Shown here one piece after another: positions 23,596 to 31,751 of a stretch of 42,776 nucleotides of DNA (positions are counted from its first letter, which is position 1; each line of letters starts with the position of its first letter). Below the pieces are notes generated by a model. It was given only the letters and a program-made list of their open reading frames with translations. It made no database searches and had not been told where the DNA came from. The stretch covers positions 1 through 42,776 of the forward strand of contig NZ_FNDX01000050.1 of NCBI RefSeq assembly GCF_900099765.1, written 5' to 3'. Made by a program: the position numbers and the translations under genes. The stretch is from Paenibacillus typhae. Lineage in GTDB: Bacteria > Bacillota > Bacilli > Paenibacillales > Paenibacillaceae.

Positions 23596-24639
23596 CTAGT
23601 GATCGTCAATTACGCCAAGCGCTTTATTTTTCTCTTTGAACCGGTCATTATGGGAAGACACATAAGCATATTTGGGAGCATCCGGGTCCATAAACAGCTT
23701 GGCGCTGTTCAGTGCCAGCACCGCATCGGTAAATGTCCCCGCGATCAGGCGGACTTTACTGTCATAATCAACGAAATCTCCGGCGGCAAAAATACCGGGC
23801 AGATTCGTCTCCAGCTTGGGACTGACCTTGGCCCACCATTCGCCCATCTCCAGACCCCAGTCACGCAGCGGGCCGAAATCGCTTTTAAGCCCATGGTTCA
23901 CAATAACCGCATCTACAGGCAGCTGCTCACTCTCGCCGGATTCGGCATGGGTGATTGTGACCTGATCAATAGTTTCGCCGCTATTGCTGTGCAGCTGACT
24001 CACTGTATACGGTGTGCGTACCTTGACCGACGATGCCCTCATGCGGGAGATATTCTTCTCATGTCCGCCAAACTGGTCTCTTCTATGAACAATGGTAACG
24101 CTGGCCGCGAGGCTCTCCAGCTCATTCGCCCAGTCCACCGCCGAGTCACCGCCACCGGAGATCAGTACATGCTTGCCGCGGAACGGCTCCAGCTCCTGCA
24201 CGGTATAGTGCAGATTGGTTACCTCGTAACGGTCAGCCCCTTCAATCTCCAGCTTGGCCATCTGCAGAATGCCGTAGCCGATGGCCAAAATGACTGTCCG
24301 GGTCCAGTGCTGCTCTCCTGTAGCCGAGGTCAGAATGAATGTGCCGTCTTCCTGGCGAGCCTGGTTGACAATCTGCTGCCCGAGGACAATGGTCGGCTCG
24401 AATGTTCGCGCCTGCTCCTCCAGCCGCTTGATCAGATCACCGCAGAGGGTAGGGGTAACGCCGCCCACATCCCAGATCATTTTCTCGGGATAGATCCGCA
24501 TACGTCCGCCCAGCTCTTCCTTGGCTTCGATCAGCTTCGTCTTGAGATCTCTCATTCCGCTGTAAAAAGCCGTATACATCCCGGCAGGTCCCCCGCCGAT
24601 TATGGTCACGTCGTATAATTCCAGTTCCTGATCAATCAT
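23596..24639 (-). CDS. Ferredoxin-NADP reductase-like flavoprotein (TrxB-like type, YumC family)
   Basis: 347 residues. The FAD-binding GGGPAGMYTAFYSGMR is near the N-terminus. The NADPH-binding VLISGGGDSAVDWANEL is followed by VTIVHRRDQFGGHE. The C-terminal FAD motif is LPGIFAAGDFVDY. The redox CxxC of thioredoxin reductase is absent (around residue 145, where AVDWAN lies), so it fits the bacterial thioredoxin-reductase-like FNR group (YumC). It reduces ferredoxin or flavodoxin, or possibly ferric complexes, with NADPH. It ends an operon of two iron-siderophore permeases with a 34-base gap, which suggests a role in supplying electrons for iron release. ATG 24639 follows GGAGGGG. The link to iron is inferred from context. 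Confidence 0.88.
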   Translation of the reverse strand: MIDQELELYDVTIIGGGPAGMYTAFYSGMRDLKTKLIEAKEELGGRMRIYPEKMIWDVGGVTPTLCGDLIKRLEEQARTFEPTIVLGQQIVNQARQEDGTFILTSATGEQHWTRTVILAIGYGILQMAKLEIEGADRYEVTNLHYTVQELEPFRGKHVLISGGGDSAVDWANELESLAASVTIVHRRDQFGGHEKNISRMRASSVKVRTPYTVSQLHSNSGETIDQVTITHAESGESEQLPVDAVIVNHGLKSDFGPLRDWGLEMGEWWAKVSPKLETNLPGIFAAGDFVDYDSKVRLIAGTFTDAVLALNSAKLFMDPDAPKYAYVSSHNDRFKEKNKALGVIDDH

Positions 24640-24673
24640 GTTATCCCCTCCGGTTGAATGGTGGCCGAGCAGC

Positions 24674-25711
24674 CTATGACTTCGTACGTGCCAACAGATA
24701 CAAAAAATAAGGTGCGCCGATGACGGCGACTACGATGCCGGTCGGTATCTCCGACGGCTGCAGGATCCAGCGGCCGAGCGTATCGGCCGTAATCACCAGC
24801 AGAGCGCCCAGCAGAGCTGAGGCGGGCAGCATCAGCTGATGCTTGGGGCCGACCAGGCGGCGCGCCAGATGCGGCCCGACGAGGCCGACGAAGCCGATCC
24901 CTCCGCTGACGGCAACGCTGGCGGCAGCCAGACCCACGGCGGCGGCCAGCAGCTTGAACTGCTCTTTATTGACGTTAGCTCCCAGGCCGACCGCTGTCTG
25001 CTCACCCAGGTTGAGCACATTCATTACCCGTGCCTTGTAGATGACGTAAGGTACCAGAATGACAATCCAGGGCAGCAGGGACAATACAAACTTCCAGCTG
25101 GTGCCCCAGATGCTGCCCGCCAGCCAGGTCGCAACAAACTGGTATTTCTCTGGATCAAGGCGCAGCGTGAGTACAATCATCGCGGCGCTGATTCCGGCGG
25201 CAACGGCAACACCGGTCAGCAGCAGACGGATCGGCTTGATCCCCTCATGCCGCTTGTAGGCCAGCGAATAGATCAGGGCGGCAGTCAGACCGGCTCCGGC
25301 AAACGCAATGACCGGGAGAAAATATACCGGAGCCGCATTGGTCGTCGGATAAAAGGAAACCATCAGCATGACCATGAGACCAGCTCCGGCATTGATGCCG
25401 AGAATGCCGGGATCAGCCAGGTCGTTGCGGAAGACGCCCTGCATAACCGCACCGGAAACAGCCAGCCCTGCTCCGATCAGCAGCGAGATGACAATCCGCG
25501 GCAGCCGGAAATCAAACAGAATCAGCTCCTGCTTGTCCGTCCCCTTGCCCAGCATCGTATTCAGCAGCTCCAGCGGTGTTAATCGTATGTATCCTGTGTT
25601 CACACTAATAATAAAGGCAATAAGAATAAGTACAGCTATCGCTGACAGAATCGTCAGCCCGCGCCTGCGTCTGGCGGATTCGTAGGAGGGTACGGTTGTT
25701 GTTCTCTGCAT
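24674..25711 (-). CDS. Iron-siderophore ABC transporter permease (FecCD family), second
   Basis: 345 residues with nine or ten helices. FecCD motifs are present: DFRLPRIVISLLIGAGLAVSGAVMQGVFRNDLADPGILGINAGAG near residue 70, GGIGFVGLVGPHLARRLVGPKH near 265, and LPASALLGALLVITADTLGR. It forms the membrane channel for ferric siderophore import with the upstream permease. Its ATG lies 2 bases after the preceding stop, after GGGAGC. The operon contains neither a substrate-binding protein nor an ATPase, so those must come from elsewhere in the genome. Confidence 0.92.
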   Translation of the reverse strand: MQRTTTVPSYESARRRRGLTILSAIAVLILIAFIISVNTGYIRLTPLELLNTMLGKGTDKQELILFDFRLPRIVISLLIGAGLAVSGAVMQGVFRNDLADPGILGINAGAGLMVMLMVSFYPTTNAAPVYFLPVIAFAGAGLTAALIYSLAYKRHEGIKPIRLLLTGVAVAAGISAAMIVLTLRLDPEKYQFVATWLAGSIWGTSWKFVLSLLPWIVILVPYVIYKARVMNVLNLGEQTAVGLGANVNKEQFKLLAAAVGLAAASVAVSGGIGFVGLVGPHLARRLVGPKHQLMLPASALLGALLVITADTLGRWILQPSEIPTGIVVAVIGAPYFLYLLARTKS

Positions 25712-25713
25712 GA

Positions 25714-26772
25714 CTACAGCTCCCTTCTTTCCTTGCGGGCCAGATACAGGAAGAAAGGTACGCCGATCAGGGCGATTATGGCACCGAATGGGGTCTCATG
25801 CTTGGGAATAATCATTCGTGCCGTCAGATCGGCAAATATCGCCAGCAGACTGCCGAGCACTGCCGAGCAGGGAATAATCCACTTGTAATCCACCCCGACC
25901 AGATAACGCGTCAGATGGGGGATAATCAGGCCAATGAAGCCCACTGCCCCGACGACCGATACCGAAGCCCCCGCCAGAATCAGCACGATTAATGCCCCTG
26001 CCAGCTTGACCAGCCCTGTACGCTGTCCAAGCCCTCTGGCGACATCTTCACCGAGACTAAGCATAGAGATTGATCTGGACAGGACGATTGCACCGATCAT
26101 CGCTGCGCCGATCCAAGGAAGCATAATCTTGAGCTGGAACCATTTCGTTCCGGCTACCCCTCCGGCATACCAGAAGGCCAGGTCTTGTCCGATGTTAAAA
26201 TATAACGCGATCCCTTCACTGAGCGCGGATAGCAGCGCACTGAAGGCCGCGCCGGCCAGCACCAGCCTGGCTGGAGTCAGCCCGCCCCTGGATAGGGAGC
26301 CAATCCCATAGACAATTCCCGCCCCCATGCCTGCGCCAATAAAGGAATACAGAATCAGATACATAAACGGAAGGTGCGGGAAAAAAACAAAACATACCGC
26401 CAGCGCGAATCCGGCTCCGGAGTTAATCCCCATAAGCCCCGAGTCCGCAAGCGGATTACGGGTCATCCCCTGCATAATAGCGCCAGCAACGGCAAAGCTT
26501 GCACCGACCATCGCAGCGCCGAGCACACGGGGCATCCGCAGCTCGCGGATAATCTGATGATCTGTCAGATCCGGATTAAAATGAAATACAGCGGTCCATA
26601 CCACGGACAGCCTGATATCCGCCGCTCCAAATGACACCGAAACGGCAATGCCGAATACCAGGGCAATCAAACCGCATATCAAAATCAGCGTTGCCGCCCA
26701 CGGGCGTGAACGAAACTTCACAGGATCCGCAGTCCGGGTCTGCCCTTGTCCGGCAGTTGCCTGTTGATTCAT
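25714..26772 (-). CDS. Iron-siderophore ABC transporter permease (FecCD family), first
   Basis: About 352 residues from ATG 26772 (QQATAGQ...), with nine or ten helices and FecCD motifs: ELRMPRVLGAAMVGASFAVAGAIMQGMTRNPLADSGLMGINSGAG and GAVGFIGLIIPHLTRYLVGVDYKW. With the next gene it should form a heterodimeric permease for ferric siderophores in the cell membrane. The start is chosen because a Fur box occupies 26799-26818: the longer frame (to 26880) would run through the promoter. ATG 26787 is an alternative. It is the first gene of the permease-permease-reductase operon, controlled by iron. Confidence 0.93.
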   Translation of the reverse strand: MNQQATAGQGQTRTADPVKFRSRPWAATLILICGLIALVFGIAVSVSFGAADIRLSVVWTAVFHFNPDLTDHQIIRELRMPRVLGAAMVGASFAVAGAIMQGMTRNPLADSGLMGINSGAGFALAVCFVFFPHLPFMYLILYSFIGAGMGAGIVYGIGSLSRGGLTPARLVLAGAAFSALLSALSEGIALYFNIGQDLAFWYAGGVAGTKWFQLKIMLPWIGAAMIGAIVLSRSISMLSLGEDVARGLGQRTGLVKLAGALIVLILAGASVSVVGAVGFIGLIIPHLTRYLVGVDYKWIIPCSAVLGSLLAIFADLTARMIIPKHETPFGAIIALIGVPFFLYLARKERREL

Positions 26773-26798
26773 TACCCTCTCACCCATTCTCTTGAAAT

Positions 26799-26818
26799 TG
26801 ATTCTCATTATCATTATA
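26799..26818 (-). promoter_or_regulatory. Fur box
   Basis: Minus-strand TGATAATGAGAATCA matches the 7-1-7 Fur operator (TGATAAT-N-ATTATCA) at all but two positions. It lies just upstream of the first permease. Repression under iron sufficiency is expected. Confidence 0.75.
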
Positions 26819-26926
26819 GTATTGTATTGTAAGATAGATTGCCATGGTTTGGCAATGGACAAATCCAAATGTCCTCCCAAAAAAATCTATTGCCAGCGTT
26901 TCTTCTGCTGCTCTGCATACGAACAA

Positions 26927-26963
26927 GCCCCATTGTTCTCTGCCGCAGAGAGGACAATGGGGC
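26927..26963. terminator. Strong inverted repeat between the iron operon and a hypothetical gene
   Basis: GCCCCATTGTTCTCT (26927-26941) pairs with AGAGAGGACAATGGGGC (26947-26963), leaving a few unpaired bases. There is no T-run on either side; probably the terminator of the gene ending at 26981. Confidence 0.55.
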
Positions 26964-26980
26964 ACTGTAAAGCGCGGGCC

Positions 26981-27292
26981 TTATACATTTTGCAGAGCGC
27001 CGCCGAATATTTTGCGGATCATCCCCTGCAGTTTGCCGATATGCGGGACAAAGGGGCTTTTATCATACACATAATTGGACTGGGTGACCAGCTGCGAGTA
27101 GACCAGAAACAGCTGTGCTGCCAATTGCCTGTCAATCTGCTGCTGCTCCCTGATTACTAGCTCTACTTCCTCAAGCGCGGCATAGAGCCTGGCAAAGGCG
27201 GGCTCATTGATTATTTTCCGGCGCAGCGGCTCCATGATATCGGTTACAAGTGCATCAACGGACTCCATAAGAGCCCGGATCTTCTCATCCAT
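26981..27292 (-). CDS. Hypothetical helical protein
   Basis: 103 residues, predicted all-helical and soluble (DEKIRALMESVDALVTDIMEP, then ARLYAALEEVELVIREQQQ), ending in KLQGMIRKIFGGALQNV. I recognise no family. ATG 27292 is 7 bases after CAGGAGG; the longer frame to 27367 lacks a ribosome site. It lies before the iron operon on the same strand, but a hairpin separates them. Confidence 0.6.
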   Translation of the reverse strand: MDEKIRALMESVDALVTDIMEPLRRKIINEPAFARLYAALEEVELVIREQQQIDRQLAAQLFLVYSQLVTQSNYVYDKSPFVPHIGKLQGMIRKIFGGALQNV

Positions 27293-27403
27293 ACGCAAGC
27301 CTCCTGCTGCAGCAGAGTAGATGATGATTTCTACCATTCTATGTACGCCGTGGCCCGGGCAGACCATCGGCCTGCCCCTGCTCCGTCTGTCATGTACAGT
27401 CCG

Positions 27404-27640
27404 TTACCGTGTATATTCTTCGTATTCATCCCTGTCACTGCGTCTGCTGCCTGTATATCCGTTATACATATATTCGTCATTCTTCAATTTATAAATGGCA
27501 CCCATGCCGCCAAACACAAACAGCAGCAGTATCATAAGCCTGAAGGCATATGTAAATGCACCGATATAAAAGCAGACCCCGATGGATACGATGAGCAGAA
27601 CCAGCAGTCCGAGCCCGATGCGGGACAGTATTTTTTTCAT
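27404..27640 (-). CDS. Small membrane protein, unknown function
   Basis: 78 residues with two membrane helices (residues about 8-28 and 33-50) and a hydrophilic C-terminal tail that is Tyr-, Arg- and Asp-rich (NGYTGSRRSDRDEYEEYTR). ATG 27640 is 8 bases after GGAGG. No family recognised. It follows another membrane protein gene on the same strand by 30 bases and probably shares its transcript. Confidence 0.6.
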   Translation of the reverse strand: MKKILSRIGLGLLVLLIVSIGVCFYIGAFTYAFRLMILLLFVFGGMGAIYKLKNDEYMYNGYTGSRRSDRDEYEEYTR

Positions 27641-27670
27641 CAGCATGACCTCCGTTTATTGGTTGCAAGC

Positions 27671-28180
27671 TTACTTCATGAAGAACCGTACAAGCCTGCG
27701 GCAGCTTTTCTTTGCCAGAATCAAAAAGCACCATAAGATAAGCATCATGACAATTATAGTGATTTGACTCCAATCCAATCCTTCGGCTGCCCCGTAAAAA
27801 AGAACCGCTATTCCGGCCAAAATATAGACGGTTAAAGGAACCAGCACCAAAGTCAGCACGAAATGCAGCGCATAATACACGATATGCTGAAGCTGCTCCG
27901 CTGCCAGTGAGAGCTCCTGCTGCTTATCTGCAATCCTTGCGCTTAATTTCCCGCTAAGCACCACTATAACAATACCGCTCAACAAAGTAAGTACTGCTGT
28001 AATCAAATCTTCTATTTTTGCCATTACCAGCAGCTGAAGAAACACCTCAAGATTAATGAAATATGCTCCATAACTTATTAGATCCAGAAATCCCGATACG
28101 AATAAATAGACTCCGTAGATCCTGTAGCAGATCTTTAGCACACTGAAATATGTAATATTGCCGGTTACCTGGTTGTCCAT
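27671..28180 (-). CDS. Membrane protein, unknown function
   Basis: 169 residues with four hydrophobic segments: around 15-35, 40-75, 95-120 and 130-155. Helix 3-4 contains VLTLVLVPLTVYILAGIAVLFYG and the tail is basic (AKKSCRRLVRFFMK). ATG 28180 (DNQVTGN) follows AAGGAG by 6 bases; the TTG at 28222 overlaps the stop of the preceding phosphatase gene but has no ribosome site. I recognise no family. Order on the transcript: phosphatase, this gene, then the 78-residue membrane protein. Confidence 0.6.
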   Translation of the reverse strand: MDNQVTGNITYFSVLKICYRIYGVYLFVSGFLDLISYGAYFINLEVFLQLLVMAKIEDLITAVLTLLSGIVIVVLSGKLSARIADKQQELSLAAEQLQHIVYYALHFVLTLVLVPLTVYILAGIAVLFYGAAEGLDWSQITIIVMMLILWCFLILAKKSCRRLVRFFMK

Positions 28181-28218
28181 GTTCATCTCCTTGTTAATGG
28201 ATATCGCGTTACCCTTGC

Positions 28219-28983
28219 TCAACCGCTCTCACCCAGCCGCACACTGTGGTTCTTATACCCTTCCTCACCAATCTCCAGGCAGTTCATCTGCTCTCCGTAA
28301 GCACAGCCGCCGTCGATACCGATTTTGTCGCCATGCGAACTGAACCATATGCCGGGCTCGTCCTGGAACTGTAAGGTTGGGGTGTGGCCGAACACAACGG
28401 TTTTGCCGGTATTCGTTACCGGATGATTGTAGAACGGCTCCCTGATCCAGATAAAATCATACTCCCTCTGCGTCCTCCAGTCCGTCAGCGCCGGGTCGAT
28501 TCCCGCGTGCACAAACAGATGGTCCTCCGTCTCATGATACAGCGGCAGTGAGCTCAAAAAATCCAGATGATGCTTGTACGCCTGCCTGATCCAGTGCTTG
28601 ATCCGGATATACTCCGCCCAGCCCAGATCCTGCTGCACAAAATCCGCATCTGCCCCTACGTAGCTAGCGAGCGTATAAAATCCGCCGTTGTTCAGCCAGT
28701 GCAGGTCGAGCTTGTCCTCATCGTCACTTAGCAGCGCATCACAGGCCATTTTGTCGTGGTTACCCTTCAGGACCACAGCTCCATATTCCGCGTGGAGGGA
28801 CATCACCTGATCCACTATGGCCTTGCTATTCGGCCCCCGGTCCACATAATCGCCGATTAGCACCAGCTTGTCCCGCTCCGGGTTATAGCCCGCTTTTCGC
28901 AAAAGCGCGTTAAATTCCCGGTAACAGCCATGAATATCGCTGATCACTAAGGTTCTGATGATCTTCCACTCCTTCCCAGTCAT
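28219..28983 (-). CDS. Metallophosphoesterase, serine/threonine-phosphatase-like
   Basis: 254 residues with all calcineurin-type metal motifs: VISDIHGCYREF (D-x-H), LIGDYVDRGPNS (GDxVDRG), LKGNHDKM (GNHD), HAGIDP and FGHTP. It should hold two metal ions and hydrolyse phosphoesters, either phosphoproteins or ApppA-type nucleotides. PrpE and ApaH are the nearest known kinds, and sequence alone does not separate them. It is cytoplasmic. ATG 28983 has a weak ribosome site. A TATAAT-like -10 lies at 28996-29001, but no good -35. It overlaps the frame of the downstream membrane gene. Confidence 0.88.
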   Translation of the reverse strand: MTGKEWKIIRTLVISDIHGCYREFNALLRKAGYNPERDKLVLIGDYVDRGPNSKAIVDQVMSLHAEYGAVVLKGNHDKMACDALLSDDEDKLDLHWLNNGGFYTLASYVGADADFVQQDLGWAEYIRIKHWIRQAYKHHLDFLSSLPLYHETEDHLFVHAGIDPALTDWRTQREYDFIWIREPFYNHPVTNTGKTVVFGHTPTLQFQDEPGIWFSSHGDKIGIDGGCAYGEQMNCLEIGEEGYKNHSVRLGESG

Positions 28984-29011
28984 TATCAGAACCTTATTAT
29001 ACCATCAAAAG

Positions 29012-30595
29012 CTACATGCACACGGGTCTTTGCGCCAGGCTGTCCCACCGCCAAGGTACCGAATGGCCATGCAGATGCAGTCCGCCGTACCACACATCAA
29101 GCCCCTGCGCAGCTACCCGGTCCTCTATACCGTCCAGCACCTGTTCGCCCAGCGTTGTAGCTGTTACTTTGCGGTTCAGAAAATCCGGCACCTGCCGGAA
29201 ATCCCAATTGTCCGCAGCCTCCGCACCGGCAATTTGAATTAGCGGATTTGCTCCTTGAACCATCCCCCGCAGATAAAGCCAGTATTCCAGATCGCCCATT
29301 CCGAGCACATGCAGCTCATCGGTCACCTGCCGGAACAGCTTCATTGGAGTGTCAGCTCCGCATCGCATCTTGAGCAAGGTTGTCTGCTCCACTATGCCCA
29401 GTCCGTTCTTCACCGAAGGCAGGCGCGACAGATGGGCCTGGAATGCTGCATAGGCAAAAGGGAGAGCAGATGCCTGCAGCTCTTCTTTTCTCAGCTCAAG
29501 CAGATCGGCCATCGGCTCAGGGGAAGAAGCGGCATAGGCTTGCCATAGCTCACTGCCCAGCTCCAGTTCCTTAGGCCCGATGCTCCGCCATGTTCCATTC
29601 AACGTGCTGAGCTGCTCCGGAGTCAGCTGGCCCAGCCCGTGAAACAGCTCTATTCCGGGAAATTCCCCGATGCAGAGCAGGCTGAGTCTCGTCCGGCCAA
29701 GACTTTTGCCCTTGAACCAGTGCAGCAGATAGGCCAGCATGCTCTGGTCAAACAGATCATGCTCGAACCACAGCACCACTTCCTCATAGCGGCTGTAATC
29801 CTGTAGTCTCTTCTCCTGCTCCGCACAGCCTGCCATATATTCCGCTGACGGGATGCCCATGGACTGTTCGAGTATTTTGGCGCGGAAGGCACGCTCCTGT
29901 TCACCTGCAGGATTCACAAAATTCGGCCCGGCCGAATACACTTCCCTCCAGACCAGCACATCCCCCTGTACGATGCCCTGTTTCAGCATATTCCCCACAC
30001 TATCTCCGTTCACAATATGCAGCATATTCCTGCCTCCTTCATATAAGCTGTTGAACACCGAAGCCAGGTCGATGACAGGCAGCGCTCCGCGGAGCTTGCG
30101 CCGGGCATCGAAGAGCCGCTTTTTGAGCGCGGATTGCGGGATGTCCAGGTAAGCGGAGATTTCCGGCAGAGAGTAGCCGTAGAAATAGAAGAGCTGCAGC
30201 GGCACCCGCAGCCGGTCACTCAGTTCAGCCACCGATTGCTGGATAATCCGTGCGCCCTCTTTTTGCTCGGCAAGCTCAGCTACCGTCTGTGACCCGTCCG
30301 TAAGATGGGCTGCCTCTTCCAGTGGAAGACTGGCATACCGTTTACGCCGCAGCACCCGCTGGCACTGTCTGACAACAATCGTCTTGAACCATCCCGGAAA
30401 AGCAGCCGGCTGTTCAAGCCTGCCGATATGCGTATAGGCTTCCAGAAACGCCTCCTGCACGGCATCCTCCGCCAGATGCGTATCCCTCAGCCTGTCATAC
30501 GCCACTGCAAACGCCATCCCGCGAAAATGCGCCACCAGCCGCCCGAACGCTTCCGTATCCCCTTGCTGAGCTTCCTCAATCCACCGCGTTTCCAT
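29012..30595 (-). CDS. ECF-type RNA polymerase sigma factor fused to a DUF1835-like domain
   Basis: 527 residues in two parts. Residues 1 to about 170 are a sigma-70 ECF factor: region 2 (DTEAFGRLVAHFRGMAFAVAY, DTHLAEDAVQEAFLEAYTHI, AFPGWFKTIVVRQCQRVLRRK) and region 4 (ELSDRLRVPLQLFYFYGYSLPEISAYLDIPQSALKKRLFDARRKL). From residue 191 (MLHIVNGDS) to the end is a DUF1835/DUF3658-like protein with EVYSAGP and the EEVVLWFEHDLFDQSML segment, normally a free-standing protein of unknown role. ATG 30595 is used; GTG 30616 lacks a site. A perfect ribosome site precedes the internal ATG at 30025, so the second part could also be made alone. No anti-sigma gene is adjacent, so the C-terminal part may regulate the sigma factor; that is inference. 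Confidence 0.85.
   Translation of the reverse strand: METRWIEEAQQGDTEAFGRLVAHFRGMAFAVAYDRLRDTHLAEDAVQEAFLEAYTHIGRLEQPAAFPGWFKTIVVRQCQRVLRRKRYASLPLEEAAHLTDGSQTVAELAEQKEGARIIQQSVAELSDRLRVPLQLFYFYGYSLPEISAYLDIPQSALKKRLFDARRKLRGALPVIDLASVFNSLYEGGRNMLHIVNGDSVGNMLKQGIVQGDVLVWREVYSAGPNFVNPAGEQERAFRAKILEQSMGIPSAEYMAGCAEQEKRLQDYSRYEEVVLWFEHDLFDQSMLAYLLHWFKGKSLGRTRLSLLCIGEFPGIELFHGLGQLTPEQLSTLNGTWRSIGPKELELGSELWQAYAASSPEPMADLLELRKEELQASALPFAYAAFQAHLSRLPSVKNGLGIVEQTTLLKMRCGADTPMKLFRQVTDELHVLGMGDLEYWLYLRGMVQGANPLIQIAGAEAADNWDFRQVPDFLNRKVTATTLGEQVLDGIEDRVAAQGLDVWYGGLHLHGHSVPWRWDSLAQRPVCM
30023..30039 (-). promoter_or_regulatory. Internal ribosome binding site and ATG at the sigma-DUF1835 junction
   Basis: AAGGAGG (30033-30039), seven bases, then ATG (30025-30023). 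Translation from here gives the complete DUF1835-like protein of 337 residues. The spacing is ideal, which suggests a formerly separate gene or a second product. Confidence 0.65.
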
Positions 30596-30907
30596 GCCTG
30601 ACGGACCTCTTTTCACATGTTCTTATCTATAAGTGCCGTTTAGGGGCTAAAAGGTTACCTTGTGTTGAATAAATGTAGCATATGGAATGGGATGGGCAAA
30701 AGAGTTTGCAAGCGAACGGAACGGGGGCAGGGTGAACCGGGGTCATGGGGTTGCATCGCGGGAGGTAGTGTTAATCTTCCTGCATCTTAAAGCAGCTGCT
30801 TCTTTGCGAAATGTTTTTCCGGAAAAGAGGTTCTCTAACCCGGCTAGATGCTCCGGATCAATCCGGTCAGCCTTGTGTTAGAATCGTTTCGTCCATACAC
30901 GCCTCCC
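30596..30907. other. Intergenic stretch between the sigma fusion and the lipoprotein gene
   Basis: 312 bases with no gene that I can support. It holds short palindromes (CCGGATTGATCCGG at about 30855-30868 and TTTTTCCGGAAAAG near 30815) but no hairpin with a T-run and no recognisable promoter. Confidence 0.5.
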
Positions 30908-31348
30908 TTACTTCTCTCCTTCAAAAATCTCCCTAACCTGCCGCTCCAGCTCCGACTCCTCTTCCCCTAAATCTTTAGCTGTGACCATGTACACATTATT
31001 ATGTACGATCTCCACAACCTCTGCGTCAAAATAAGCTTCTTCAAACCGTTCAAGCAAAGCCTCCCGCTCATCGGCCAATTCCTGCGCATTCTCAAACTCG
31101 TACACATGCAGGGTCTGGTAGGTAAGAGGGAAAATAAAGGTGACTTGTGCAGTCGCAGTTTGGCTGATGATTGCGGCGGGGTTCGCAGCACTTGCTTCTT
31201 TAAAAATCATTTTGTGTTCATCCAGCAGCTTGTTGACATCGCTCAGGCTCATCCGCACCTCTTCGGCCGGTTGTGGATTGGATTGACAGGCAGTTAGCAA
31301 GAAAAGAGTCAGGACAATCCCGCTGAAGGTGATGAATGCTTTTTTCAC
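30908..31348 (-). CDS. Putative lipoprotein, unknown function
   Basis: 146 residues. The signal peptide with lipobox (LFLLTACQS, Cys near residue 21) is followed by a Pro/Glu linker and an alpha/beta domain (LSDVNKLLDEHKMIF...) with an acidic helical end (EEESELERQVREIFEGEK). It should be lipid-anchored outside the membrane. No family recognised. Its ATG overlaps the stop of the preceding gene by 4 bases (ATGA). That gene is split by an IS, so this one may have lost its normal expression. Confidence 0.7.
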   Translation of the reverse strand: MKKAFITFSGIVLTLFLLTACQSNPQPAEEVRMSLSDVNKLLDEHKMIFKEASAANPAAIISQTATAQVTFIFPLTYQTLHVYEFENAQELADEREALLERFEEAYFDAEVVEIVHNNVYMVTAKDLGEEESELERQVREIFEGEK

Positions 31349-31751
31349 AGCGGTATTTCTTCCTCCCTTTCTGCTAGATCCGGTCCTTCAAAATATTTAA
31401 TATGCAGAGTGTTATTTACGATATCCGCCTGATACACTGCATTCGAATCAACAGCCGTCAAAGAGAAATCCCTAATGAATTCCCTGTACATTTCAGAGGT
31501 ATCAAAGATATCTTGATAGATCAATCTTCGTTCATCATCTACATACAAAATATTAGTATCCTCAGTCAGAATCGGATTATAGTAAACATCTGAAATCCGC
31601 ATATTCTCTGTATCAAAATAAAACACATAGCGGTTAGGATTGCCCAGACTTTGTGTAATCTGAATCAAATGGGAGCCCAGAAGCTCGGCCGTCGGTTCTA
31701 CCGGGTATTCTGCTTCAAAAATGGGTTGGTGTGTTTTATTAAAAAGTACTA

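Noticed and set aside
23407..24618. Plus-strand frame of about 403 codons opposite the FNR-like gene
   Set aside because: Antisense shadow of a conserved flavoprotein.
25714..26880. Longer start (26880) for the first FecCD permease
   Set aside because: The Fur box at 26799-26818 would lie inside the coding region and there is no ribosome site at 26880.
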